Positions 32,453-40,441 of a stretch of DNA of 58,682 nucleotides are shown here, piece after piece (positions within the stretch are counted from its first letter, which is position 1; each line of letters starts with the position of its first letter). The DNA is taken from NCBI GenBank assembly GCA_038326025.1, contig JBBQJP010000025.1:1-58682 (forward strand), read 5' to 3'. The notes beneath the pieces are model-generated. The model was not told the origin of the DNA. It ran no database searches and worked only from the letters and a program-made list of their open reading frames with translations. A program made the translations under genes and the position numbers. This DNA comes from CAISIP01 sp038326025. Lineage in GTDB: Bacteria; Pseudomonadota; Gammaproteobacteria; Burkholderiales; Burkholderiaceae_C.

Positions 32453-33793
32453 ATGGAGTCACGAAAAATCCTGTACATCGATCAGAATGAACGGTCCTCG
32501 GAAGTGGGCGTTCATTTGCGAAACGGTGGGTGGACCCTGTTTCCCGCTGCTGATCTGGCCGCAGTCAGGCGTATTCAGGCGGATCAGCACTTGCAGGTCG
32601 GTGTGCTGGTGCTCAGTGACTTATCGCCCGAGAAGTTGGGCTGGATCGAGGACTGCTTGCAGCGGTCGAGCAGCATGGAGTGGGTCGGCGTGTTCCACGT
32701 CGAGGCACTCGATTCGCCAGTCTTGCGCGACCTGGTGCTAAGCTGCCTGTTCGACTACCACACGCTGCCAGTGGACTGGCGCGTGCTTGATCTCACCCTG
32801 GGCCATGCCTTGCGCCGCGCCCAATTGCTTAACCGCAACGATGAGCCCCTGCAGGTCGCTGGTGGCATGGGCATGATAGGGCTTAGCGCGCTGATTGTGC
32901 AGTTGCAGCAAAAAATCCGAAAGGTGGCGACCACCGATGCGCCGGTGCTCATCAGTGGAGAAAGCGGCACTGGCAAGGAATTGACCGCGCGCGCCATTCA
33001 CCGGTGTTCCCGGCGTGCCGGGAGTCCGTTTGTCCCCGTCGATTGCGGTGCCATTACGCCATCGCTGATTCATTCGGAACTGTTTGGCCACGAACGCGGC
33101 TCCTTCACAGGGGCAACGTCGGGAAAGCGGGGGCTGATCGAGGCGGCCGGCGGAGGCACCCTCTTTCTCGACGAAATCGCCAACCTGCCGCTCGACCTGC
33201 AAACCAACCTGCTGCGTTTCCTGCAGGAGCACACGATTCATCGTGTGGGTTCTTCGCTCAATCTGCCGGTAGATGTGCGCGTGGTGACCGCTTCGCATGT
33301 CGATCTGGCCGGGGAGGTGGCGGCGGGCCGGTTTCGGGAAGACTTGTTTTATCGTCTCAACGTCTTGCCCATTGAGGTGCCGTCACTGCGCGAACGACTG
33401 TCCGACGTGCCTTTGTTATCGCAACATTTTTTGCAACGCTGCATGGCCGGCAAGCATCTGCGGGTGCAAGGTTTCAGCCGGCAGGCCAAGGCCGCGATGA
33501 TGGCCCATGACTGGCCGGGCAACGTGCGCGAGTTGTCCAACCGGGTGCAGCGCGCCGCGGTGATGACGGATCAGATCTTGATATCGCCGGTTGATCTGGG
33601 GCTGGAACTGCCGAGCGGCCCGGCCGGTGTCCCACTGGACGCGGCGCGCACCCTGGCCGAACGCGATGCGATTTCGCAGACCCTTGAACGGTCCGGCCGC
33701 AACATCACCCAAGCGGCGCGTGAACTGCGCGTCTCGCGCATGACGCTGTACCGCCTGATGGACAAACACGGCCTCGCTGCGCGCGAGATGTGA
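32453..33793 (+). CDS. Sigma-54-dependent activator with VpsR-like receiver
   Basis: A 446-residue enhancer-binding protein. The N-domain (about 1-130) has a receiver-like start (RKILYIDQNERSSE) without the full phosphorylation pocket, as in VpsR-type regulators of biofilm matrix genes. The AAA+ domain has Walker A GESGTGKE, the sigma-54 contact loop GSFTGA (Ala replaced by Ser in GAFTGA), Walker B GGGTLFLDEIA, and FREDLFYRLNVLPI. The C-terminus is a Fis-type helix-turn-helix (ERSGRNITQAARELRVSRMTLYRLM). It is co-transcribed with the outer-membrane gene and likely activates the divergent sigma-54 promoter. Control by phosphorylation or by c-di-GMP is open. Confidence 0.9.
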   Translation: MESRKILYIDQNERSSEVGVHLRNGGWTLFPAADLAAVRRIQADQHLQVGVLVLSDLSPEKLGWIEDCLQRSSSMEWVGVFHVEALDSPVLRDLVLSCLFDYHTLPVDWRVLDLTLGHALRRAQLLNRNDEPLQVAGGMGMIGLSALIVQLQQKIRKVATTDAPVLISGESGTGKELTARAIHRCSRRAGSPFVPVDCGAITPSLIHSELFGHERGSFTGATSGKRGLIEAAGGGTLFLDEIANLPLDLQTNLLRFLQEHTIHRVGSSLNLPVDVRVVTASHVDLAGEVAAGRFREDLFYRLNVLPIEVPSLRERLSDVPLLSQHFLQRCMAGKHLRVQGFSRQAKAAMMAHDWPGNVRELSNRVQRAAVMTDQILISPVDLGLELPSGPAGVPLDAARTLAERDAISQTLERSGRNITQAARELRVSRMTLYRLMDKHGLAAREM

Positions 33794-33890
33794 GGGCTGC
33801 TGGTTCGCTCGTTATCCACGGTTCCTTGTCGGTTTCGCGCCCACCTCAGCGTCCTGGCGCAATCAGATCGGGCGTTGGTTTGCCACACGG

Positions 33891-34060
33891 ATCGAGAAGC
33901 ACATCCGGCGTGCAACACATCGCTCAACGCGCCCACTCGAACGAGCCATACGCCGATGCCTGCAACGATTTGCCCAAGCCATTTGTTGGGGCCAATACCG
34001 CCGACGAAATCCTCTCCAGCGTAGACAAAATATGTTTGCGGATTTCCAACTCGGGACTCT
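33891..34060 (+). pseudogene. IS630-like transposase remnant
   Basis: Two adjacent frames together read like a transposase C-terminus: first EKHIRRATHRSTRPLERAIR, then, after a frame change, NDLPKPFVGANTADEILSSV and KICLRISNSG. The order THRS...LExAI...KPF-x-x-x-x-TADEIL is that of IS630-type (or related) transposases. No catalytic region remains. It lies just after the sigma-54 activator gene and marks the edge of the exported-fibre locus. Confidence 0.6.
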
Positions 34061-34106
34061 CCTGTTGGTTTTCACGGACAGATATTGGATTGGGCGACGC
34101 ACTACC

Positions 34107-34511
34107 TTACCCCGAGGTTGCCTTTGCTGCGCGCCCATGCTGACGCGCAACGCGGTTCTGCCACGGAATGAGGGCTGGGAAAAGCAGTTCAATGAACGTT
34201 ACCAATATCACCGCCATGTTTGGCGCCCCTGAGAAGTACCAGGCTGCCACGCGCCCGAGTCCACCAAGGAATACTGCGACGCACACAATTCTGAACAACG
34301 CCGTCTGCTTTTCAATTTGCGGCACTATCCACCAGGCGATGAGTGCAAGCCCCACATCCCAGCCTGACATGAACCGAAACTGGCTATCGAGATTCGGATT
34401 TACTATCTCGGGTGAAATGTAGAACTTGACGCCGAACAACATTCCGAGACTGCCCAAGGCAAGAGGCAGCAGACTCAGAACGAGGACGACTAGCTGAAGG
34501 GCTCGCCGCAT
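34107..34511 (-). CDS. DUF4345 domain membrane protein
   Basis: A 134-residue protein with four predicted membrane helices (LVVLVLSLLPLALGSLGMLF; about 52-64; about 72-90; about 100-115). SQFRFMSGWDVGLAL and FLGGLGRVAAWYFSG are DUF4345-type motifs. Small inner-membrane protein of unknown function. It lies among transposase remnants, so it may be a survivor of a rearranged segment. Confidence 0.75.
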   Translation of the reverse strand: MRRALQLVVLVLSLLPLALGSLGMLFGVKFYISPEIVNPNLDSQFRFMSGWDVGLALIAWWIVPQIEKQTALFRIVCVAVFLGGLGRVAAWYFSGAPNMAVILVTFIELLFPALIPWQNRVARQHGRAAKATSG

Positions 34512-35242
34512 TTAATGCCTAACCCAATTACCGGGACAAGTCCTGCTCGACAAAACGGCGACTGCTAGACAAGCAAGGCATCAAAACCTCCTGGAAGCGG
34601 CTTGCCGCCTCAATTGCACGCCATTCGCACCTTGATGAAGGTATACCGATACTCTGGCAGCATTGGCACGCTGAGCAATGTGTATCTCAGCCTGTCACGG
34701 CTGTGGACTTACACCACGTCATGGGACATGACCGCCTGGATTCTGAGCGAATGCCAAAGCAGTAGCCAATGACCAGCATTCGAATCGTCAATTCAGTATC
34801 AATCGAGGCGCGCCCCGTGTGGCTGTAATAGGGCGCCAAATGTTGACGCAGCGGAACGTCCAAAAAACCGATTGATACCTCGAAGCAAATGATCACGTGG
34901 GATGTGATCTTCGAGATTGAACGCGCAGAAGAGCTGATCTTGGTTCGCGGTCTGGCCCATCATGGCTTGCACCTCCGTCTCCAGCTATGACTCACAGGCT
35001 CAACGCAGGTTCCAAAATTCGAGAGAGTTTTTCAACAGAATTGACAGGAAGCAGCCAGTCGCTCCGGTGCGATCTGAACCATCGTCTGACCCATTGCTGT
35101 CATCGGAGCCTTCGCTAAGTAATCATCGAACAGACTCCTGCTCCGCACAACATGTTTCCCGACCCCGCTGGCTCGGTAGCTGGCGGTTTTAAAGGGATCG
35201 GACGCACATCCTAGAATCCATGTTTTAACTTATGAGTCTCAG
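34512..35242. other. Transposon scar without intact gene
   Basis: Outside the remnant at 34690-34963 nothing is recognised. 34540-34680 has short open frames without similarity I can name. 35040-35242 is AT-richer and probably carries the promoter of the SWIB gene. Confidence 0.5.
34690..34963 (-). pseudogene. IS1182/IS5-like transposase N-terminal remnant
   Basis: The minus strand starts MMGQTANQDQLFCAFNLEDH with DHLLRGINRF and then shifts frame to VPLRQHLAPYYSHTGRASID, followed by RMLVIGYCFGIRSE. This is the N-terminal block of a DDE transposase cut by at least one frameshift; the catalytic part is missing. A GAGTTTTTCAACAGAAT sequence at about 35022-35038 resembles an element end. Confidence 0.65.
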
Positions 35243-35500
35243 ATGACCACTGCCAAAAAGCAAACCGCATTCAACCGTGCCCTCACTCCCAGCGCCGAAC
35301 TGGCCGCTGTGATCGGTGCAACGCCGCAACCACGCACCGAAGTTGTGAAGCTCATGTGGAAGTACATCAAGGCAAACAATCTACAGAACCCGAAGAACAA
35401 GCGAAACATCTTGGCTGACGCCAAGCTCAAGGCGGTCTTCGGAAAGGATGAAGTCACCATGTTCGAAATGACTGGGTTGGTCGGCAAGCACCTGAGCTAA
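35243..35500 (+). CDS. SWIB/MDM2 domain protein
   Basis: An 85-residue protein that is almost entirely one SWIB domain: FNRALTPSAELAAVIGATPQPRTEVVKLMWKYIKANNLQNPKNKR with the acidic KAVFGKDEVTMFEM and a final GLVGKHL. In eukaryotes SWIB belongs to chromatin remodellers; in bacteria it is a small protein of unsettled role, possibly nucleoid- or topoisomerase-related. Monocistronic, flanked by IS debris and a CBS gene. Confidence 0.92.
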   Translation: MTTAKKQTAFNRALTPSAELAAVIGATPQPRTEVVKLMWKYIKANNLQNPKNKRNILADAKLKAVFGKDEVTMFEMTGLVGKHLS

Positions 35501-35781
35501 ACGGAAACCACGGGGTCCTTTTCTCATGACCCAACGCCGTGCTACGCGACAACGCCTCGGGTCGTGCAAGCGCGCATCTGCGGCGGCGGCCCGCAAGCGG
35601 CGCGGCAGGATCGACCGTTGCGTCGCGCCAACTCGGCTGATGGTCGTCAATATCTCGTCTTGCCTGCGACACTCCCGCACGTTTACGATTGATTGACTTC
35701 CCGGGCCTATTCAGTGATGGTGTCAGGTAGCGTTGCTCTCGCCTTGCCGCCGTACGACAATGCCCATCAAGGAGAACCTCC

Positions 35782-36222
35782 ATGCAAACTGCTGCTTCGA
35801 TCCTCCAGTCAAAGTCCAGTCAGGTAGTCCACACGATCCCGCCGGAGGCATCCGTACTCGACGCCGTCCGGCTCATGGCGGACAACCACATCGGCGCGCT
35901 CGTCGTGATGGCGGAAACGAAAGTGCTTGGCATCGTCACAGAACGCGACTACGCGCGAAAGATTGTTCTGTTGTCGCGGTCGTCCAAGGAAACCTTGGTG
36001 CGCGAAATCATGACATCTGATGTGCTGTATGTGCGGCCTGAGCGAACAAGTCACGAATGCATGGCGTTGATGACTGACAGCCGGGTGCGCCATTTGCCGG
36101 TCATGGACGGTGAGAAACTGCTTGGCCTCATTTCTATTGGTGACCTTGTCAAGGACATCATCTCCGAGCAGCAGTTCATCATTGAGCAGTTCCAGCACTA
36201 CATCAGTGGGGATAAAGGCTGA
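35782..36222 (+). CDS. Tandem CBS domain protein
   Basis: A 146-residue protein made of two CBS domains, a Bateman module. First: HTIPPEASVLDAVRLMADNHIGALVVM, ending LGIVTERDYARKI. Second: EIMTSDVLYVRPERTSHECMALMTDSRVRHLPVMD, ending GLISIGDLVKDII. Bateman modules bind adenine nucleotides. There is no catalytic domain, so it probably acts as a separate energy sensor. An AAGGAG-like ribosome site precedes the ATG. It stands alone. Confidence 0.93.
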   Translation: MQTAASILQSKSSQVVHTIPPEASVLDAVRLMADNHIGALVVMAETKVLGIVTERDYARKIVLLSRSSKETLVREIMTSDVLYVRPERTSHECMALMTDSRVRHLPVMDGEKLLGLISIGDLVKDIISEQQFIIEQFQHYISGDKG

Positions 36223-36560
36223 ACGTGCCTTCTCGACTTGACCGTCGGTTGCCGCAGTTCCAGCGACATGGAGAATGGGCGCAACGGGCGACGGATGCCG
36301 ACCGGCACCATCGAGGCGTCGGCCGCGGCAAGTGTCATCAGCACCTTGAAGCCCTCTGTCAGCGAGGCGCCATAGCCGCCGACATCTGCCGGTACCATGA
36401 GATTAATCAGTCCCACCTGGTTGAGCCTGGTGACAAAATCTGGCGCCAATCGGCGCAGCACGTCGAACTCCACCGCGCGCAATTTTGCCTCGGCGGCAAG
36501 ATCGGGCAGCGCGGCCCGCAGTTCGCTCAGAGAGGGTCGGGGCGCAGACCTGCGGGCCTC
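36198..36560 (-). pseudogene. Acyl-CoA dehydrogenase N-terminal remnant
   Basis: The minus strand reads LSELRAALPDLAAEAKLRAVEFDVLRRLAPDFVTRLNQVGLINLMVPADVGGYGASLTEGFKVLMTLAAADAS and then loses similarity. This is the alpha-helical N-terminal start of an acyl-CoA dehydrogenase (V-P-x-D-x-G-G-x-G). No FAD-binding or catalytic part remains, and no good start codon lies in frame. It overlaps the end of the CBS gene, which fits a degraded relic. Confidence 0.65.
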
Positions 36561-37061
36561 CTTTTCACGCCGTCCAGGTCAGCCATGTGAAGCACTCACC
36601 AGCATCTTGTATCGATCGCAAGACGAATTGTCTCGACAAAACTCGGGCGCACGATCACAGCCATCGCATCCTGCACGTTCTGCCTGAGCTCCCGGGTTTT
36701 CAAGGCGACAGCCTGCACCTTCAGGTGCCGCGACGGTTAGCGATCGCTGGTAGCGTCAGGACCCGGCTCTTGTCAGAAATTTTGGCTTCACCATTGAACC
36801 TCTGCAATCGCAGCTTCGCAGTCAGTCGTGGAAGGCGAGTGATCTGAACATTTGCATGAATAAATGGGGAAGCTTTTTGCATCGGCTGAATGTTGACGCT
36901 GCAGACCCCACACCACCAGCGCGACCTTGGCACGGACCAGGACCGAGCGAACGCCCGACGGCTGGCTTAAACTTGCATGTGCATCCTTGCCCGCCGGCCA
37001 GCCGGCGCTGCGCCGCCCTTAGTCGGGCGCAACCATTTCCGGACACAGTGAGCCGGACACC
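36561..37061. other. Gap without recognisable gene
   Basis: No coding similarity or RNA gene is recognised between the acyl-CoA dehydrogenase remnant and the aldehyde dehydrogenase. Short frames on both strands lack ribosome sites. The 3' part should carry the aldehyde dehydrogenase promoter, but no clear -35/-10 pair stands out. Confidence 0.5.
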
Positions 37062-38507
37062 GTGAGCCCCACCATGCAACTGAATTACATCGCCAACGCC
37101 TCGATCCGCAGCAACAGCGGCCGCACCATCGCGGTCATTGACCCGTCCGATGGCCAGCCCTTCGATGAGCTGCAGCGCAGCGACGCCGCCGACATTGATT
37201 CCGCCGTCACCGCAGCCCGCCACAGCATGGACCACGGCTGGGGTCGCCTGACGGCCGCCGAACGGGGTCGCATGCTGATGAAACTGTCTGCCAAGGTGGC
37301 GGAGCATGCAGACGAACTTGCGCTGCTCGAACAACGCGACTGCGGCAAGCCCGTGAAGCAGGCGCGAGCCGATGCGGCCGCGTTGTCGCGTTATTTCGAG
37401 TTCTACGCCGGCGCCTGCGACAAATTCCATGGGGAGACCCTGCCCTACCTCGATGGCTACAGTGTGTTCACCTGGCGCGAGCCCCATGGCGTGACCGGTC
37501 ACGTCGTGCCGTGGAACTATCCAATGCAGATCTTCGGCCGCAGCGTCGGCGGCGCCTTGGCTGCAGGCAACACCTGCGTCGTCAAGCCCTCCGAAGACGC
37601 CTGTCTGTCGCTCATCCGCGTAGCCCAGCTGGCCGCCGAGATTGGTTTTCCTGCCGGCACGATCAATATCGTCACCGGCTACGGCCACGAGGTCGGCGAC
37701 GCGCTGGCGCGCCATCCGGGCATCGACCACATCAGTTTTACCGGCAGTCCGTCGATCGGCACGCTGATCCAGCAGGTGGCCGCCGAGCGGCACTGCCCTG
37801 TCACGCTGGAACTTGGTGGCAAAAGCCCGCAGATCATGTTTGCCGATGCCGACCTCGACGCAGTGGTGCCGACGGTCATCAATGCCATCGTGCAAAACGC
37901 CGGTCAGACCTGCTCGGCCGGTTCCCGGCTGCTGGTAGAGCAGTCTATCTACGAGCCGTTGCTCAAACGCCTGGGCACCGCTTTCGCCGCGTTGCGCGTC
38001 GGACCGGCTGCGATGGACCTGGATGTCGGCCCGCTGATCCGCGAGAGCCAGATGACGCGGGTGGGCGAGTTCCTGGCCTCGGCGAAAAGCGCCGGCATCG
38101 CGACCGTGGCCCATGGCCAGGTCGTCAGCGAGGCGCCGGCCACCGGCTTTTATCAGGCGCCAACCCTGTTGCGCGATGTTCCGGTCGACCACAAACTGGC
38201 GCAGCAGGAAGTGTTCGGACCGGTGCTCGCTGCCATGGAATTTACCGACGAAGACCAAGCCGTGGCCCTGGCAAACGCCACGCAGTTCGGGCTGGTCGCC
38301 GGCGTCTGGACACGGGACGGCGCGCGCCAGTTCCGCATGGCGCGACGCGTACGCAGCGGCCAGGTGTTCATCAACAACTACGGCGCCGGCGGTGGCGTAG
38401 AACTGCCGTTCGGAGGCGTCAAGTCATCCGGCTATGGCCGCGAAAAGGGTTTCGAAGCCATGTACGGCTTCACAACCCTCAAGACCGTGGCTGTGCGGCA
38501 CGGCTGA
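37062..38507 (+). CDS. NAD(P)+-dependent aldehyde dehydrogenase
   Basis: A 481-residue ALDH-superfamily enzyme that oxidises an aldehyde to the acid. Motifs are VVPWNYPMQIFGRSVGGALAAGNTCVVKPSE for cofactor binding, ELGGKSPQIMFADADLD with the general-base Glu, NAGQTCSAGSRLLV with the catalytic Cys, and EVFGPVLAAMEF near the end. The frame opens at GTG 37062; ATG 37074 is an equally good start. Closest in pattern to betaine-aldehyde or gamma-aminobutyraldehyde-type ALDHs, but the substrate cannot be fixed. No catabolic partner lies adjacent. Confidence 0.9.
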   Translation: MSPTMQLNYIANASIRSNSGRTIAVIDPSDGQPFDELQRSDAADIDSAVTAARHSMDHGWGRLTAAERGRMLMKLSAKVAEHADELALLEQRDCGKPVKQARADAAALSRYFEFYAGACDKFHGETLPYLDGYSVFTWREPHGVTGHVVPWNYPMQIFGRSVGGALAAGNTCVVKPSEDACLSLIRVAQLAAEIGFPAGTINIVTGYGHEVGDALARHPGIDHISFTGSPSIGTLIQQVAAERHCPVTLELGGKSPQIMFADADLDAVVPTVINAIVQNAGQTCSAGSRLLVEQSIYEPLLKRLGTAFAALRVGPAAMDLDVGPLIRESQMTRVGEFLASAKSAGIATVAHGQVVSEAPATGFYQAPTLLRDVPVDHKLAQQEVFGPVLAAMEFTDEDQAVALANATQFGLVAGVWTRDGARQFRMARRVRSGQVFINNYGAGGGVELPFGGVKSSGYGREKGFEAMYGFTTLKTVAVRHG

Positions 38508-38613
38508 AGTCGCCAACTCGTTTCGCAGCGCAGCGCGATGTTTGACCGCACTTCGATCAGGCTCAAACCGGGTTCGAATCGATCGCCCGTCGTCGATACG
38601 GCAAAATCCATCC

Positions 38614-39741
38614 ATGGCTGAACGCGTAATCCCCCTGCTCGACCAGCGCCATATCGGCGAGGGCACGTTGCGCAACGCAACGCCGATGCTGGCCACGGGC
38701 GGGTTGTTTGACACGCGTCAGCGGCCGCTGCGCGACTTGCGCATCAGCGTAACCGACCGGTGCAACTTTCGCTGCAGTTATTGCATGCCCAAGGAGGTGT
38801 TCGACAAGCACCATGCCTACCTGCCGCATTCCGCCCTGCTCGACTTCGAGGAAATCACCCGGCTGGCGCGGCTGTTCGTGGCCCATGGCGTGCAAAAGAT
38901 TCGTTTGACCGGCGGCGAACCCCTGCTGCGCAAGAACATCGAGGTCCTGATCGCCCATCTGTCTGCCTTGCGCACACCCGATGGCCAACCGCTGGACATC
39001 ACACTGACCACCAACGGCTCGCTGCTGGCCCGCAAGGCCCAGGTTTTGCGCGATGCCGGGCTGCGTCGGGTCACGGTCAGCCTGGACGGGCTGGACGACG
39101 CCGTGTTCCGTGGCATGAACGACGTCGATTTTCCGGTGGCCGAAGTGCTCGCGGGCATCGAGGCGGCACGCGCGGTCGGGCTGGGCCCGATCAAGGTCAA
39201 CATGGTGGTCAAACGCGGCACCAATGACCACGAAATTCTGGCCATGGCCAGGCATTTCCGTGGAACCGGCGTCGTGCTGCGTTTCATCGAATACATGGAC
39301 GTCGGCGTCACGAACGGCTGGCGCATGGACGAGGTGCTGCCATCGGCCGAGGTGGTGCGCAGGATCAGCGCATCATGGCCGCTGGTTGCGCTCGATGCCA
39401 ACACAACGGGCGAGACCGCGGAGCGCTGGGGTTACGCCGACGCGTCAGGCCGCCACATGCCCGAGCTCGGCGAGATCGGCGTGATCAGCAGTGTGACCCA
39501 GGCGTTCTGCCATGCCTGCAATCGTGCGCGCCTGTCCACCGAAGGCAAGTTGTACCTGTGCCTGTTCGCCTCAAGCGGGCATGATCTGCGCGCGCTGCTG
39601 CGTGGTGGCGCCAGTGATGCCGAGCTGACCTCCGCCATAGGCGCGATCTGGGGCCAGCGCGACGACCGCTATTCGGAACTGCGCAACACCGCCGACGCGC
39701 CGACCCAGCCCCGCGTCGAAATGAGCTACATCGGAGGCTGA
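38614..39741 (+). CDS. moaA: GTP 3',8-cyclase (MoaA)
   Basis: Radical-SAM enzyme for the first step of molybdopterin synthesis. The 375-residue product from ATG 38614 (MAERVIPLLDQRH) has the N-terminal 4Fe-4S motif C50-x3-C54-x2-C57 (DRCNFRCSYCMPKE), IRLTGGEPLLR, and the C-terminal cluster motif FCHACNRARLSTEGKLYLC. It ends SYIGG, the conserved double Gly. The longer frame upstream overlaps the ALDH and is not part of the protein. It begins a moaA-mobA-moeA run on the plus strand. Confidence 0.96.
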   Translation: MAERVIPLLDQRHIGEGTLRNATPMLATGGLFDTRQRPLRDLRISVTDRCNFRCSYCMPKEVFDKHHAYLPHSALLDFEEITRLARLFVAHGVQKIRLTGGEPLLRKNIEVLIAHLSALRTPDGQPLDITLTTNGSLLARKAQVLRDAGLRRVTVSLDGLDDAVFRGMNDVDFPVAEVLAGIEAARAVGLGPIKVNMVVKRGTNDHEILAMARHFRGTGVVLRFIEYMDVGVTNGWRMDEVLPSAEVVRRISASWPLVALDANTTGETAERWGYADASGRHMPELGEIGVISSVTQAFCHACNRARLSTEGKLYLCLFASSGHDLRALLRGGASDAELTSAIGAIWGQRDDRYSELRNTADAPTQPRVEMSYIGG

Positions 39742-39748
39742 CCGCCGT

Positions 39749-40441
39749 ATGCCAAGTCCCGAACAAGCCGGCGCCTCGGTAGACGCCGTCCGCCGATTTG
39801 ACGCAAGCGAAACCCACACGGCCAGCGCCAGCGTTATCGACCCCGCGCAGATTACCGGCGTGGTCCTGGCCGGCGGTCGCGGAGCGCGCATGGGCGGGCT
39901 GGACAAAGGCCTGCAGCTGTATGCTGGAGTGCCGTTGGCACAGCACAGTCTGCATCGATTGCAGTCCCAGGTAGGTGCCGTGCTGCTCAATGCCAACCGC
40001 CATCTGGACCAGTACCGTGGCTTTGGCGCACCGGTACTCACCGACACCGTCGCTGATTTCGCCGGGCCACTCGCCGGCTTCATCGTCGCGATGGAAAACT
40101 GCCAGACGCCTTACCTGGTGACCGTACCCTGCGACACCCCGCAGTTTCCGGTCGATCTGGTGGCGCGACTGGCGCAGGCCATGACGCAGGATTCGGCCGA
40201 CATCGCCATGGCCAGCGCCATGGAAACTGCGGCCGACGGCACGCCAACCTGGTATCGCCAGCCGGTGTTCTGCCTGGTCAAGGTGACCCTGCTGCCCGAC
40301 CTGCGCGCCTTTGTCGCGGGCGGCGGCCGAAAAATCGGCGCATGGACTGCGCAGCAGCACACCGTGGAAGTGCCGTTTGAAGAGCCCGGCGCTTTCGCCA
40401 ACGCCAACACGCTGGCCCAACTGCAGGCGCTTCAGGAATGA
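39749..40441 (+). CDS. mobA: Molybdenum cofactor guanylyltransferase
   Basis: A 230-residue protein that attaches GMP to molybdopterin for DMSO-reductase-family enzymes. The nucleotide-binding signature VVLAGGRGARMGGLDKGL lies at about residues 38-55, after an N-terminal extension of about 35 residues. LLNANRHLDQY and VPCDTPQFP follow. Its stop overlaps the moeA start (ATGA), and it begins 7 bp after moaA, so the three are one operon. Confidence 0.94.
   Translation: MPSPEQAGASVDAVRRFDASETHTASASVIDPAQITGVVLAGGRGARMGGLDKGLQLYAGVPLAQHSLHRLQSQVGAVLLNANRHLDQYRGFGAPVLTDTVADFAGPLAGFIVAMENCQTPYLVTVPCDTPQFPVDLVARLAQAMTQDSADIAMASAMETAADGTPTWYRQPVFCLVKVTLLPDLRAFVAGGGRKIGAWTAQQHTVEVPFEEPGAFANANTLAQLQALQE

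Noticed and set aside
36822..38258. A 478-codon minus-strand frame opposite the aldehyde dehydrogenase
   Set aside because: No motifs; the plus strand has complete ALDH motifs.
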